Notes: generated by a model from the sequence alone, not told the origin. DNA of 64,000 nucleotides from Clostridia bacterium (GCA_017614315.1 JAGACA010000001.1:1-64000), one strand, 5' to 3'; shown: positions 14,449 to 22,639, counted from the stretch's first letter. Numbers and translations: made by a program.

Positions 14449-15911
14449 GTACATCAAACCCTTTTAACATACCTTCCGAAGAAACGCAGAAGGAAAGAAA
14501 CGACATACTTTACCTGATCGCGTCCAAGATGGGCGCGGCCGACGCCTTGACCGCACGCGACCTTCAGGCGCTCGTGAGGCTTAACCTTCACAAGCGCGTT
14601 CCCGTCGGCGAGGAGTACGTTTCGGAACGCGAAACGGCGCTTACGATCAGCATCGGAGACAGCGCCGGGATAACCGCCGCCTCGGTCGACGAAGAAGCCT
14701 TCCTCGCCGCCGTCGGCGAAGCCCGCGAGGGCGTGTACGAGGCGACGTATGACGGCGCGGCGTGGCACAGGGAGGACGGAACGCCTATACTCCTTGCGGA
14801 CTACGGAATATCCGTTACAGGTACCCCCGCAGAGGGGGATCATATCGTCGTAACGGAGACCGCCGCGAAGATCGTGTGGCAGCTTGCCGATCACGACAAA
14901 TGCTGCGCTTCCGATGAGCGCTCCGTCGTGCTGACTTCAAGGGACGCGGTGACGGCCGGCTCGATCCCGTTCTCCGTGCCTCAGCTCCTGTTCTGTTTTC
15001 CGAACGGGCTTGAAGCGGGACGTTACCGCTTTGCCCTCTATCACGGCGCATACGGCGGCGGCACGGGACAGGACGGGATATATGAGTTTGTGATCACGCA
15101 GGCGATACCCGCGGGCGGCGGCTTAAGGCATTCTACCGCCGGAGTGTACGGCGGCAGTACGAGAGAGCAGATCGCAGGCGGCACGATAACGACCTACGGC
15201 GCGGCGCCCGAACGCGCGGTGATCGAATCGGGCGTTCGGACCACTTATCAAAGCTCGCTCCCGTCGACGGATATCGGCACGGTATCGGCGCATTCTGCGG
15301 CCGATATCCGCAGTATCCCCAATCTCTCGCAGGCAAACTTCACCGAGCGTAACGCTTACGGCGACAGCTATTATCCCCGCTCCTGCCACAGACAGTGGCT
15401 CAACTCGGACGGGAAAGCGGTAAAAGCCGGAGACAGCGCGTTCTCGTACTGGTGGACGCCGCAGTCGGTATTCGATATGCCGCCCGCCGAAAGCGTCCGC
15501 AAGCTTGCGGGCTTCCTGCACGGATTGGACCCCGAGCTCCGCGCCGTTATGGGCAAGGCGACCGTCAAAGTCGCAAAACCGGCCTGCGACTGCGCCGATC
15601 CGTCCGTTCCGGAGTACGAGACGCTGAACGATCCTGTGTTCGCGCTTTCGTTGACCGAAGTTTACGGCGAAAGCAACAACACGATAGCGGAAGGCTCCCA
15701 GCTCGCGCTTTGGTCGGGGACTACGGACGCTGCCAAGATCAAAGCGGCAAGCTCCGGGACCGCCGTGGCGTGGCATCTGCGTTCGTGCGTGCCGACCGTC
15801 GCGTATGCCGCACGTTTAGTGCTCGCCACCGGCGCGCCGAGCTACGGCATGGCGAACGGTACCAGCGGCGTCGTGCCCGGTCTGATCATCAAATCGAAAG
15901 ATGAGCCGTAA
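14445..15911 (+). CDS. Putative tail-fibre/receptor-binding protein with DUF6273-like C-terminal domain
   Basis: This encodes 488 residues. The first 60 residues are helical (RNDILYLIASKMGAADALTARDLQALVRLN), a middle beta region follows (about 70-300), and a C-terminal domain (about 305-488) has RQWLNSDG, WWTPQSVFDMPP, AGFLHGLDPELRAVMG, SLTEVYGESN and WHLRSC. These blocks match the DUF6273 domain, a C-type-lectin-like fold common in gut Firmicutes proteins and phage fibres. It probably recognises the host surface. No reverse transcriptase or template repeat is nearby, so there is no sign of a diversity-generating retroelement. It is translationally coupled to the upstream fibre gene. Confidence 0.75.
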   Translation: MSTSNPFNIPSEETQKERNDILYLIASKMGAADALTARDLQALVRLNLHKRVPVGEEYVSERETALTISIGDSAGITAASVDEEAFLAAVGEAREGVYEATYDGAAWHREDGTPILLADYGISVTGTPAEGDHIVVTETAAKIVWQLADHDKCCASDERSVVLTSRDAVTAGSIPFSVPQLLFCFPNGLEAGRYRFALYHGAYGGGTGQDGIYEFVITQAIPAGGGLRHSTAGVYGGSTREQIAGGTITTYGAAPERAVIESGVRTTYQSSLPSTDIGTVSAHSAADIRSIPNLSQANFTERNAYGDSYYPRSCHRQWLNSDGKAVKAGDSAFSYWWTPQSVFDMPPAESVRKLAGFLHGLDPELRAVMGKATVKVAKPACDCADPSVPEYETLNDPVFALSLTEVYGESNNTIAEGSQLALWSGTTDAAKIKAASSGTAVAWHLRSCVPTVAYAARLVLATGAPSYGMANGTSGVVPGLIIKSKDEP

Positions 15912-15921
15912 GGAGGACAAT

Positions 15922-16086
15922 ATGAAAAAACGAAACTCTATCGACCGTCTCCGCGAGCTTGAGGCGGAGAACATAAGGCTGAAAGCCCAAAACGCAAAGC
16001 TGACCGCCGACCTCGACTACGTCGCGATGATGACCGACGTCGAGATCGGAGACGAGGAGGAAGAAGATGCACAGCCCGAAGTTTAA
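15922..16086 (+). CDS. Small coiled-coil protein
   Basis: This encodes 54 residues, almost entirely one leucine-zipper-like helix (IDRLRELEAENIRLKAQNAKL) with an acidic tail. I use the ATG at 15922, preceded by a perfect AGGAGG. An upstream ATG at 15901 overlaps the fibre gene and lacks a site. Small coiled-coil genes at this place in Firmicutes phages precede xkdX; its function is unknown. Confidence 0.7.
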   Translation: MKKRNSIDRLRELEAENIRLKAQNAKLTADLDYVAMMTDVEIGDEEEEDAQPEV

Positions 16087-16210
16087 CAAGGTAAAAAGCT
16101 ATTACGACCGCGGCCTTTGGTCGAAAAAGCAGGTCGCCGACGCCGTCATAAAGGAATGGATCACGGCCGAGGAATACGCCGAGATAACGGGAGCGGAAAC
16201 GAACGAATGA
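16067..16210 (+). CDS. XkdX family protein
   Basis: This is a 47-residue gene overlapping its neighbours at both ends. The product contains KVKSYYDRGLWSKKQV and WITAEEYAEITG, the signature of the XkdX family found after the tail-fibre genes of Firmicutes phages and PBSX-like elements. The ATG at 16067 follows GAGGAGG and lies inside the coiled-coil gene in another frame; its TGA overlaps the endolysin ATG. The role of XkdX is not established. Confidence 0.85.
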   Translation: MHSPKFNKVKSYYDRGLWSKKQVADAVIKEWITAEEYAEITGAETNE

Positions 16211-17001
16211 AAAACGCCGTTGATTTTATAACCTTTGCGCTGTCCCACGCGAAAGCCGAAAGCGTGCCCGACGGCGCGAAGCTCCCCATCTCCGCCGACG
16301 AGTGCGGCGTCGAGCCCTGGGAGTATCTTTACGGCACCACGGGCTGTACCGTGACCGGGAGCCTGCTCGACGAGCGCTATAAAAACTTTTACAGGAAGAA
16401 GGGCTGGTCGCGCGAAGCGTTCGATATCGCGACCGAGAACTGGGCGGCGCTTAAAAGAAAGGCGACCGACTGTCAGGGACTTCTGGACGCGTTCCTCGGC
16501 ACGGACGTGACCGCGAACTACTGTTACGCCGCATGGTGCACCGAGCGCGGCCCCGTGAGCGAGATCGCAAGGCCGTATGAGCTCGGCGAGGCGCTGTTTT
16601 ACATGAATTCAGAGGGGCGCATGTCGCACGTCGGGTTCGTATGCGGCTTCCTTGCGGGCGAGCCGCTCGCCGTCGAAGCGCGCGGCATACGCTTCGGCGT
16701 AGTCGTTACCCGTTTTTCGGAGCGTCCCTGGACGCACAGGGGGCTCGTGACGCAAAAGCTCTCCTATGATCCCGAATACCGCGACGAGCAGGTGATACTG
16801 TCCGTCAAAAGACCCATGATACAGGGCGAGAGCATACTGCATCTGCAGAAGGCGCTGAACGCGCTGGGATATTACTGCGGAGCTCCCGACGGAAAATGCG
16901 GGAGGCTGACCATGAGCGGAGTAAACGCGTTCGTAAGAGCGCATGAAATAAAAAGCGCGCTGCCGGATACCGATCCGGAACGCGGGAAGGACGCCGTATG
17001 A
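16207..17001 (+). CDS. Endolysin: NlpC/P60-like amidase/peptidase with peptidoglycan-binding domain
   Basis: The protein has 264 residues. The N-terminal domain (about 1-190) has the NlpC/P60-like catalytic pattern: Cys in ATDCQGLLDAF, His in SHVGFVCG and an acidic/aromatic patch at LAVEARG. The C-terminal domain (about 200-245) is a PG_binding_1 repeat with ESILHLQKALNALGYY and DGKCG. It would cleave peptidoglycan peptides to release particles. The start overlaps the xkdX stop (ATGA), and the stop overlaps the holin start in the same way, so lysis genes are co-translated. A longer upstream frame is only the xkdX shadow. Confidence 0.88.
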   Translation: MKNAVDFITFALSHAKAESVPDGAKLPISADECGVEPWEYLYGTTGCTVTGSLLDERYKNFYRKKGWSREAFDIATENWAALKRKATDCQGLLDAFLGTDVTANYCYAAWCTERGPVSEIARPYELGEALFYMNSEGRMSHVGFVCGFLAGEPLAVEARGIRFGVVVTRFSERPWTHRGLVTQKLSYDPEYRDEQVILSVKRPMIQGESILHLQKALNALGYYCGAPDGKCGRLTMSGVNAFVRAHEIKSALPDTDPERGKDAV

Positions 17002-17285
17002 CGAGTTTGTTTACGTGGCAGGGGCTCGTGACGTATTCCGACGCTGTCCTCGCGACGGCGATAATCACGCAGTTCGTAAAGGATATCAAGCCGATAAGCC
17101 GTATCCCCGCGAGGCTTTTGAGCTATCTTGCGGCGCTGACCGTGCTCACCGCGGCGACGGCGGTCACGTTGGGATTCGACTTGAAAGCGCTGATACTTAA
17201 CGTGATCAATTCCGTTCTGGTCGCCCTCGCGGCGAACGGAGCGTTCGACGCGGTCAACGAGGCCGGAATAAAAAGGGCAAAATGA
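16998..17285 (+). CDS. Phage holin
   Basis: This encodes 95 residues with two to three membrane segments (about 18-30, 40-60 and 65-85) and a short charged tail ending AGIKRAK. The size, topology and 4-base overlap with the endolysin fit a holin that permeabilises the membrane and lets the endolysin out. It is the last gene of the rightward cluster and ends one base before the 3' end of the convergent transporter gene. Confidence 0.83.
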   Translation: MTSLFTWQGLVTYSDAVLATAIITQFVKDIKPISRIPARLLSYLAALTVLTAATAVTLGFDLKALILNVINSVLVALAANGAFDAVNEAGIKRAK

Positions 17286-18257
17286 TCAGGCGGGGCTTTT
17301 CCTCCCGATCGAAAGTATCGAGATGAGCGCGCCGGCAAGCACGAGCGCGATCCCGGCGGCCTTGAATACGGTCATGAGCTCGCCGAAAACGAGCATGCTC
17401 GTCAACGAAGCGAATACCGGCTCGAGCGTGTTGAGGGCGGAAGCGGGCACCGAGCCCAATATGCGGATGCCCGCAAGCAGCAGCCTGAGCCCGACTATAT
17501 AGCCGAGAACGCCGCTTGACAGCAATACGGCGAGTATGAACCACGAGGGCGGGAGCCGGAACCTTCCCGCCGCGAGCGCGATGATAAAGCAGATGACGGC
17601 GGCGGAGCCCGTGATATAGACGTTGGATACCGAGCCGTCGAGCTTTGAGTACGAGGCATGCCGCCCGGCAAGGAAATACACGGCGTACGCAAGCCCCGAG
17701 AGGAGCGCGAGCGTGACGCCGAGCGCGGGGCGGCTGCCCGAGCCCGCCGAGCCGGGAAGCGAAATGAGAGCGACGCCGCCTATCGCGAACACGAGAGCGA
17801 CGATCGCCGCAGGCCGCAGCTTTTCCCCGAAGATCATCGCGGAAAAAAACGCGACGAGTATCGGATATGTGAAATTGAGGACTATCGTCATGCCCGCGGG
17901 TATCGAAAGATACGCGTAGGAAATGAGCAGCATGGTCGCGGTGAAGCCGCCTCCGCCGAATACGGAGAGCTCCGCCGCCTGTCTCGGCGTGACCTTAAGG
18001 CTCTTCCTGCCGACGAGGCAGATGACGAGCGAGAGCGCGCAGGCGATCGCCATGCCGAAGCCGACGACCGATTCGTTGGGCATGGCTTTCGCCGGATCGA
18101 GCGCCATGAACGAGGGGGCTTCCCCGAACGCCCTTATAAGGAATTCCCCGGGAAGGCCGCCCTTCAGCGCGGTATTCGAAAGTATCGGCGTTATGCCGTA
18201 GCATACCGACGCGAGTATCACGCACAGCACGCCCCATGCTTTTTTCGAGCTTTTCAT
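17286..18257 (-). CDS. EamA/DMT-family transporter inserted in the phage-derived locus
   Basis: This 323-residue protein has about ten membrane helices in two EamA halves. Typical elements are VCYGITPILSN in helix 1, NFTYPILVAFFSAMIFGE closing the first half, and LEPVFASLTSMLVFGE closing the second. It exports or imports a small metabolite across the cytoplasmic membrane; the substrate cannot be predicted. It lies antisense between holin and terminase, an odd place for a metabolic transporter. I start at the ATG at 18257 because in-frame upstream ATGs fall inside its promoter; the predicted start point is the A of that ATG, so the mRNA may be leaderless. Confidence 0.88.
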   Translation of the reverse strand: MKSSKKAWGVLCVILASVCYGITPILSNTALKGGLPGEFLIRAFGEAPSFMALDPAKAMPNESVVGFGMAIACALSLVICLVGRKSLKVTPRQAAELSVFGGGGFTATMLLISYAYLSIPAGMTIVLNFTYPILVAFFSAMIFGEKLRPAAIVALVFAIGGVALISLPGSAGSGSRPALGVTLALLSGLAYAVYFLAGRHASYSKLDGSVSNVYITGSAAVICFIIALAAGRFRLPPSWFILAVLLSSGVLGYIVGLRLLLAGIRILGSVPASALNTLEPVFASLTSMLVFGELMTVFKAAGIALVLAGALISILSIGRKSPA

Positions 18258-18263
18258 ACGCTG

Positions 18264-18292
18264 ATAATACAATATTTCCATCCGGATTTCAA
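18264..18292 (-). promoter_or_regulatory. Promoter of the EamA transporter, leaderless-type
   Basis: Reading leftward: TTGAAA (18287-18292), 17-base spacer, TATTAT (18264-18269). Seven bases below the -10 is 18257, the A of the start codon. No SD precedes that ATG, which fits a leaderless message. Confidence 0.6.
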
Positions 18293-18366
18293 CAGTAAAA
18301 AGGAGGTGATGCGCGATAAAACTCATACTTAGCGGCGAGCCCAATCCCCGTCAGAGGGAGTTCTTT

Positions 18367-19659
18367 ATGTCAAGGGCCCGCCATACGGCCTACGGCGGAG
18401 CGAGGGGCGGCGGCAAGAGCTGGGCGATGCGAAGAAAGCTCGTCCTGCTCGCGGTCAATTATCCCGAGCTGAACATACTTTTGCTCAGGCGCACGCTGCC
18501 CGAGCTCCGCGAGAACCACATACTGCCCCTTTTGAAGGAGCTTTACGGCTTCGCGCAGTACTCCGCGACGGACAGGGTATTCAGTTTCCCGAACGGTTCG
18601 AGGATCAAGCTCGGATACTGCGATACGCTTACCGACGTTTTTCAGTATCAGGGTCAGGAGTACGCCGTCATCGGCATGGAGGAGGCCACGCATTTCACCG
18701 AGGAGCAGCAGCAGTTCCTGACGACCTGCAACCGCACCGCGAGGGAGGGCTTTTCGCCGAGGATGTATTATACCTGCAACCCCGGCAACGTCGGGCATGC
18801 GTGGGTGAAGCGGCTTTTCATCGACAGGGACTACCGCGACGGCGAGCGCGCGGAGGATTACGCCTTTATCCCCGCGAGGATATGGGACAACCGCGTGCTC
18901 CTCGACGCCGATCCCGGCTATGTGAAGCAGCTCATGTCGCTTCCCGAGGATCTGAAAAAAGCGCATCTCGACGGCGACTGGGACGTTCACGCGGGACAGT
19001 ATTTCCGCGAGTTTTCAAGGAGCGTGCACGTTGCGGAGCCGCATGAGATCCCACGCTGGTACAAGCGGTTCCGCTCCATGGACTGGGGCTATAACGATCC
19101 CTGCTGCGTGCTGTGGCACGCGGTCGATCCCGAGGGCAGGGTCATCACCTACCGCGAGCTTTACGTCCGCGAGATGCGCGCAGAGGAGGTGGCGGAGAGG
19201 GCGGTCGCTCTGTCACGCGGCGAGGAGATCGCCTATACTGCGGCGTCTCCCGACCTTTGGCAGCGCCGCGGACAGAGCCTTGCGACGAAGGCCGGCACCG
19301 CGGGCATGAGCCTTGCCGACGTGTTCAACAAATGCGGCATGCCCGTCATTCCCGCCGACAACGCCCGCGTGGCGGGCTGGCAGACGGTGCGAAGGTTCCT
19401 CGCCGCGGCGCCGGACGGGCGGCCTAACTGGCAGTGCTTTTCGGACTGCGCGAACCTCATCCGCACTCTGCCCGCACTCATATACGACAGCTTTGACCGC
19501 GAGGACGCGTCGGGCGGAGAGGATCACGCGCCCGAGGCGCTCCGTTACGGACTTATGAGCTGTCCGGGCGCGAGCGTGCTGCCCAGACCGAAGAAAAAGC
19601 CCGTGTTCGACCCTCTCGACCTCGGAAAGAGGCCCGGAGGAAGCTATCTTACGACTTAA
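18367..19659 (+). CDS. Phage terminase large subunit
   Basis: This is the ATP-driven DNA packaging motor and nuclease. The ATPase half has Walker A GGARGGGKS, an arginine-rich LLLRRTLPELRE and Walker B YAVIGMEEATH. The RNase H-like nuclease half has RSMDWGY, SPDLW and the final DHAPEALRYGL. I give the first ATG, which has GGGAG before it, but coding clearly extends upstream: the same frame from about 18310 encodes ILSGEPNPRQREFF, including the Q-type adenine motif, and has no standard start codon. A near-perfect SD (AAAGGAGGTGAT, 18298-18310) lies upstream. Removing one A from the AAAA near 18317 would join an ATG at 18309 to this frame. Confidence 0.92.
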   Translation: MSRARHTAYGGARGGGKSWAMRRKLVLLAVNYPELNILLLRRTLPELRENHILPLLKELYGFAQYSATDRVFSFPNGSRIKLGYCDTLTDVFQYQGQEYAVIGMEEATHFTEEQQQFLTTCNRTAREGFSPRMYYTCNPGNVGHAWVKRLFIDRDYRDGERAEDYAFIPARIWDNRVLLDADPGYVKQLMSLPEDLKKAHLDGDWDVHAGQYFREFSRSVHVAEPHEIPRWYKRFRSMDWGYNDPCCVLWHAVDPEGRVITYRELYVREMRAEEVAERAVALSRGEEIAYTAASPDLWQRRGQSLATKAGTAGMSLADVFNKCGMPVIPADNARVAGWQTVRRFLAAAPDGRPNWQCFSDCANLIRTLPALIYDSFDREDASGGEDHAPEALRYGLMSCPGASVLPRPKKKPVFDPLDLGKRPGGSYLTT

Positions 19660-19673
19660 AAGAAAGGAAAACA

Positions 19674-21224
19674 ATGAAAAACAACAATTCGGAATCCGAT
19701 AAATACTATTCCCTGTTCCGCGAGTTCTACGACGCTTACGCCGGCGAGAGGGCGAGGATCGAGAAATGCGAGCATCTGTACCGCGGCGATCATTGGTTCG
19801 ACGTGCCTGCGGACGATCCCAGAGAGCCGCGTCCCGTCACGCCCATAATCCACTCGTCGATCGAGAATGTGAGAGCCGACCTTGAGGACTACATACCCGA
19901 GGCCGTCATCACCGCAGACTCGAACGCTTACAGCGAGCTTGCGGAGACGCTTACGCGCGTAATAAAGGAGGATCACATGAACTGCTCGTACGACGAGGAG
20001 TTCAGAAAGCTCACGCACGACCTGCTCGTCGTGGGCTACGCCGTGCAGGAGATCGGCTACGATCCGGAGGCGCTTTCCGGCATGGGCTCCGCGTTCATCC
20101 GCCGCGTCGACGTATCCGGCGTGATGTTCGATCCGCTCGTGACCGACGTTCAGGACGGCAGGGCGGTATTCAAGTTCGCAAGGAGGACGCGCGGCTGGTT
20201 CCGCGATCATTATCCCGACAAGGCGGACAGGCTGAAGGACGACGGCGTCTTCATGGACGTTGACGGCGACGGCGTGCTCGCGCCGCGCTGCGATAAGAGC
20301 ATAATGCTGATCGAGTGCTGGGAAAGGGAATATGACGCGAAGACGGGTAAAAACTCCGTGCACATGCTTAAGCTGGCGGGCGGCGAGATACTGGAGAGCT
20401 CCCGCGAAGCCTTCCCGAACGGCGTTTACGCGCACGGCAGGTATCCGTTCGTCATAACGGCGCTGTTCCCCCGCAGGGGCTCGTGTCTGGGAAGCGGCTT
20501 CGTCGACATGTTCGAAACGAGCCAGCGATACTCCGACAAGCTCGACCAGATCGTGATGAAAAACGCCATGCTCGCCTCGCACAACAAGCTGCTGGTGACG
20601 GGCGCGTCCGGCTTCGACGAGGAGGATCTTCGCGACTGGTCGAAGGACGTGCACAAGGGCGACAACTTAAGCGGCGTGTCCTGGTTCCAGACCGCGCCTC
20701 TCCCCTCCTACCTCATATCCTATATCGCGGATATGCGAAACTCCATCAAGGAGGAGTCCGGCTCCAACGAGTGGTCGCGCGGCATGACCAATTACGGCGT
20801 GACGAGCGGCACCGCGATATCCGCCCTGCAGGAGATGAGCTCGAAGCGTGCGAGGATGGCGGCGAAGAGCCTGCATTCCGCGTTCCGTCAGGCCGTCGAG
20901 CAGGAGCTGGAGCTCGAGCGCCAATTCGCTCTGGGGCTCCGCTGCATAAAGACGTACCTCGACCGTTCCGATCCCGAGGGCGCAAAGAGAGCCGAGGGCG
21001 CGGCGCGCGAGATCATGAGCGCGGAGGAAATGCCCATTTCCGTCCGCGTGACGGTAAAGGTGCAGAAGGAGACCGGCTTCTCCGCCATAGCCCACAACGA
21101 CACCGTTTTCCGCCTTGTCGAGACGGGCATGATAACCCCCGAGGTCGGCCTCGAGCTGATCGTGTTCGAGGGCAAGGAACAGGCGAAGGCGCTGATGAAA
21201 AAAGCTCCGGAAGAGAGCGCCTGA
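19674..21224 (+). CDS. Phage portal protein
   Basis: This 516-residue protein forms the dodecameric vertex ring through which DNA enters the head. It resembles the portals of short-tailed (P22-like and N4-like) phages: an N-terminal helical region with CEHLYRGDHWF, PVTPIIHSSIENVRADL, then the DPLVTDVQDGRAVFKFARRT block, and a C-terminal stem/crown with TSGTAISALQEMSSKR. The reading frame is intact. It starts 14 bases after the terminase stop behind AAAGGAAA and is the last phage gene, followed by a terminator. Confidence 0.9.
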   Translation: MKNNNSESDKYYSLFREFYDAYAGERARIEKCEHLYRGDHWFDVPADDPREPRPVTPIIHSSIENVRADLEDYIPEAVITADSNAYSELAETLTRVIKEDHMNCSYDEEFRKLTHDLLVVGYAVQEIGYDPEALSGMGSAFIRRVDVSGVMFDPLVTDVQDGRAVFKFARRTRGWFRDHYPDKADRLKDDGVFMDVDGDGVLAPRCDKSIMLIECWEREYDAKTGKNSVHMLKLAGGEILESSREAFPNGVYAHGRYPFVITALFPRRGSCLGSGFVDMFETSQRYSDKLDQIVMKNAMLASHNKLLVTGASGFDEEDLRDWSKDVHKGDNLSGVSWFQTAPLPSYLISYIADMRNSIKEESGSNEWSRGMTNYGVTSGTAISALQEMSSKRARMAAKSLHSAFRQAVEQELELERQFALGLRCIKTYLDRSDPEGAKRAEGAAREIMSAEEMPISVRVTVKVQKETGFSAIAHNDTVFRLVETGMITPEVGLELIVFEGKEQAKALMKKAPEESA

Positions 21225-21232
21225 CCGCGCAA

Positions 21233-21264
21233 AAAAACTCCGTTCCGAAAGGAACGGAGTTTTT
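21233..21264. terminator. Bidirectional intrinsic terminator
   Basis: AAAAACTCCGTTCC pairs with GGAACGGAGTTTTT across GAAA. It ends both the rightward portal gene and the leftward aspS, and marks the right edge of the phage-derived locus. Confidence 0.9.
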
Positions 21265-21272
21265 AATGCCTG

Positions 21273-22559
21273 TTACGGATTGAGCCTTATGGGGCTCCTG
21301 AAAATGAACTCGGCTTCCTTGATGCCGATGTCGAGGAGCAGCATCGTCATGCGGTCCACGCCGAGGCCGAATCCGCCGTGGGGCGGGCAGCCGTAGCGGA
21401 AGAACTCCATGTAGAACTTTACGTCCTCGCCGAGACCCTTTTCGGCGGCCTGCTGCTTGAGTATCTCATAGCGGTGCTCGCGCTGCGCGCCGGTGGTGAT
21501 CTCCGTGCCGCGCCAGATAAGGTCGTAGCCCTGGGGGACGCCGTCCCTGCGCATGTGGTAGAACGCGCGCTTGTCCTTCGGATAATCGGTGACGAACAGG
21601 AATTCGTGACCGTATTCCTCCATCGAGAACTTATAGGAAAGCTTCTCCGCGTCGGTGGAGAGGTCGATCTTCTCCTCCTCGGGAACGGTATAGCCGTAGC
21701 GCTTTTCGAGCTCGTCGTAAAGATCGCGGAGCTTTATCCTCGGGAACGGGAGCGTCGGAACGACGGTCTTTAAGCCGAAGAGCCTCTCGATCTCGTCGCC
21801 GTACTTCTCGGCGATGTTCTTCAGGGAATAGGCGAGCATCTCCTCCTCGATGTGCATGACGTCCTCATACGAATCGATATACGCGAACTCGAGGTCGAAG
21901 CCGGTGAACTCGGTCGCGTGGCGGCTGGTGAAGCTCTTTTCCGCGCGGAACACGGGGCCCACCTCGAAAATGCGCTCGAGGCCGGAGGCCATCGCCATCT
22001 GCTTGTAGAACTGCGGCGACTGGGCGAGATACGCCTTGCGGTCGAAGTAGGTGAGCTCGAACACGTCCGCGCCGGATTCGGACGCCGCGCCGATTATCTT
22101 CGGGGTGTGGATCTCGACGAAATCGCGCTCGAGAAGGAAATCGCGCATGGACTTCACGAACTCCGTCTGAGCAAGTATCATCAGCTTGTTCTTTTCGGAG
22201 CGAAGGTCTATCCAGCGGTAATCGAGCCTTGCGTCGATCGAGGAATCCGCCATGAGGGGCATTGCCTCCGCCACGGATTCGACGACGAGCTTTTCGACGA
22301 TCATCTCCCTGCCGCCCATCTTGACGGCGGGATTCTCGACGACCTTGCCGTAAGCGGTGACGACGGACTCGATGGTGAGCTTGTCGACCTCTTCCGCGAC
22401 GTCGGGATATGCGCCCTTGTCGACGGTAAGCTGCAGCTTGCCGGATCTGTCGCGAAGGACTATGAACGCCATATAGCGCTTGTTGCGAAGGTTTTCAACG
22501 AAGCCGCCTACGCGGACGTATTCGCCGTCAGGCGCGTTCTTGACCGGGATCCTGTCCAT
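21273..22559 (-). CDS. aspS: Aspartyl-tRNA synthetase, archaeal/eukaryal type
   Basis: This 428-residue class II synthetase charges tRNA with aspartate in the cytoplasm. An N-terminal OB-fold anticodon domain (about 1-100) leads into the catalytic core with motif 2 FRAEKSFTSRHATEFTGFDLEF-like residues and motif 3 GGFGLGVDRMTM. It lacks the roughly 130-residue GAD insertion of the usual 590-residue bacterial AspRS, so it belongs to the short archaeal-type group. Many such enzymes are non-discriminating and also charge tRNA-Asn for GatCAB, but no gat genes are in view. The TEFTGFDLE residues favour aspartate over asparagine. AAGGAG lies seven bases before the ATG. Confidence 0.92.
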   Translation of the reverse strand: MDRIPVKNAPDGEYVRVGGFVENLRNKRYMAFIVLRDRSGKLQLTVDKGAYPDVAEEVDKLTIESVVTAYGKVVENPAVKMGGREMIVEKLVVESVAEAMPLMADSSIDARLDYRWIDLRSEKNKLMILAQTEFVKSMRDFLLERDFVEIHTPKIIGAASESGADVFELTYFDRKAYLAQSPQFYKQMAMASGLERIFEVGPVFRAEKSFTSRHATEFTGFDLEFAYIDSYEDVMHIEEEMLAYSLKNIAEKYGDEIERLFGLKTVVPTLPFPRIKLRDLYDELEKRYGYTVPEEEKIDLSTDAEKLSYKFSMEEYGHEFLFVTDYPKDKRAFYHMRRDGVPQGYDLIWRGTEITTGAQREHRYEILKQQAAEKGLGEDVKFYMEFFRYGCPPHGGFGLGVDRMTMLLLDIGIKEAEFIFRSPIRLNP

Positions 22560-22590
22560 ATTGTAACTCCTTAAAGATTTTTTCCGCGAT

Positions 22591-22619
22591 ATTTTAACAC
22601 AATCGGGACGGATTTACAA
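22591..22619 (-). promoter_or_regulatory. Promoter of aspS
   Basis: Reading leftward: TTGTAA (22614-22619), 17-base spacer, TAAAAT (22591-22596). Confidence 0.65.
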
Positions 22620-22639
22620 TATTTTTGTTCCTTAAAGGC

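Noticed and set aside
14445-15911. Possible diversity-generating retroelement target (lectin-like fibre C-terminus)
   Set aside because: No reverse transcriptase, accessory gene or template repeat is present in the window, and the 3' end does not show the adenine-directed pattern.
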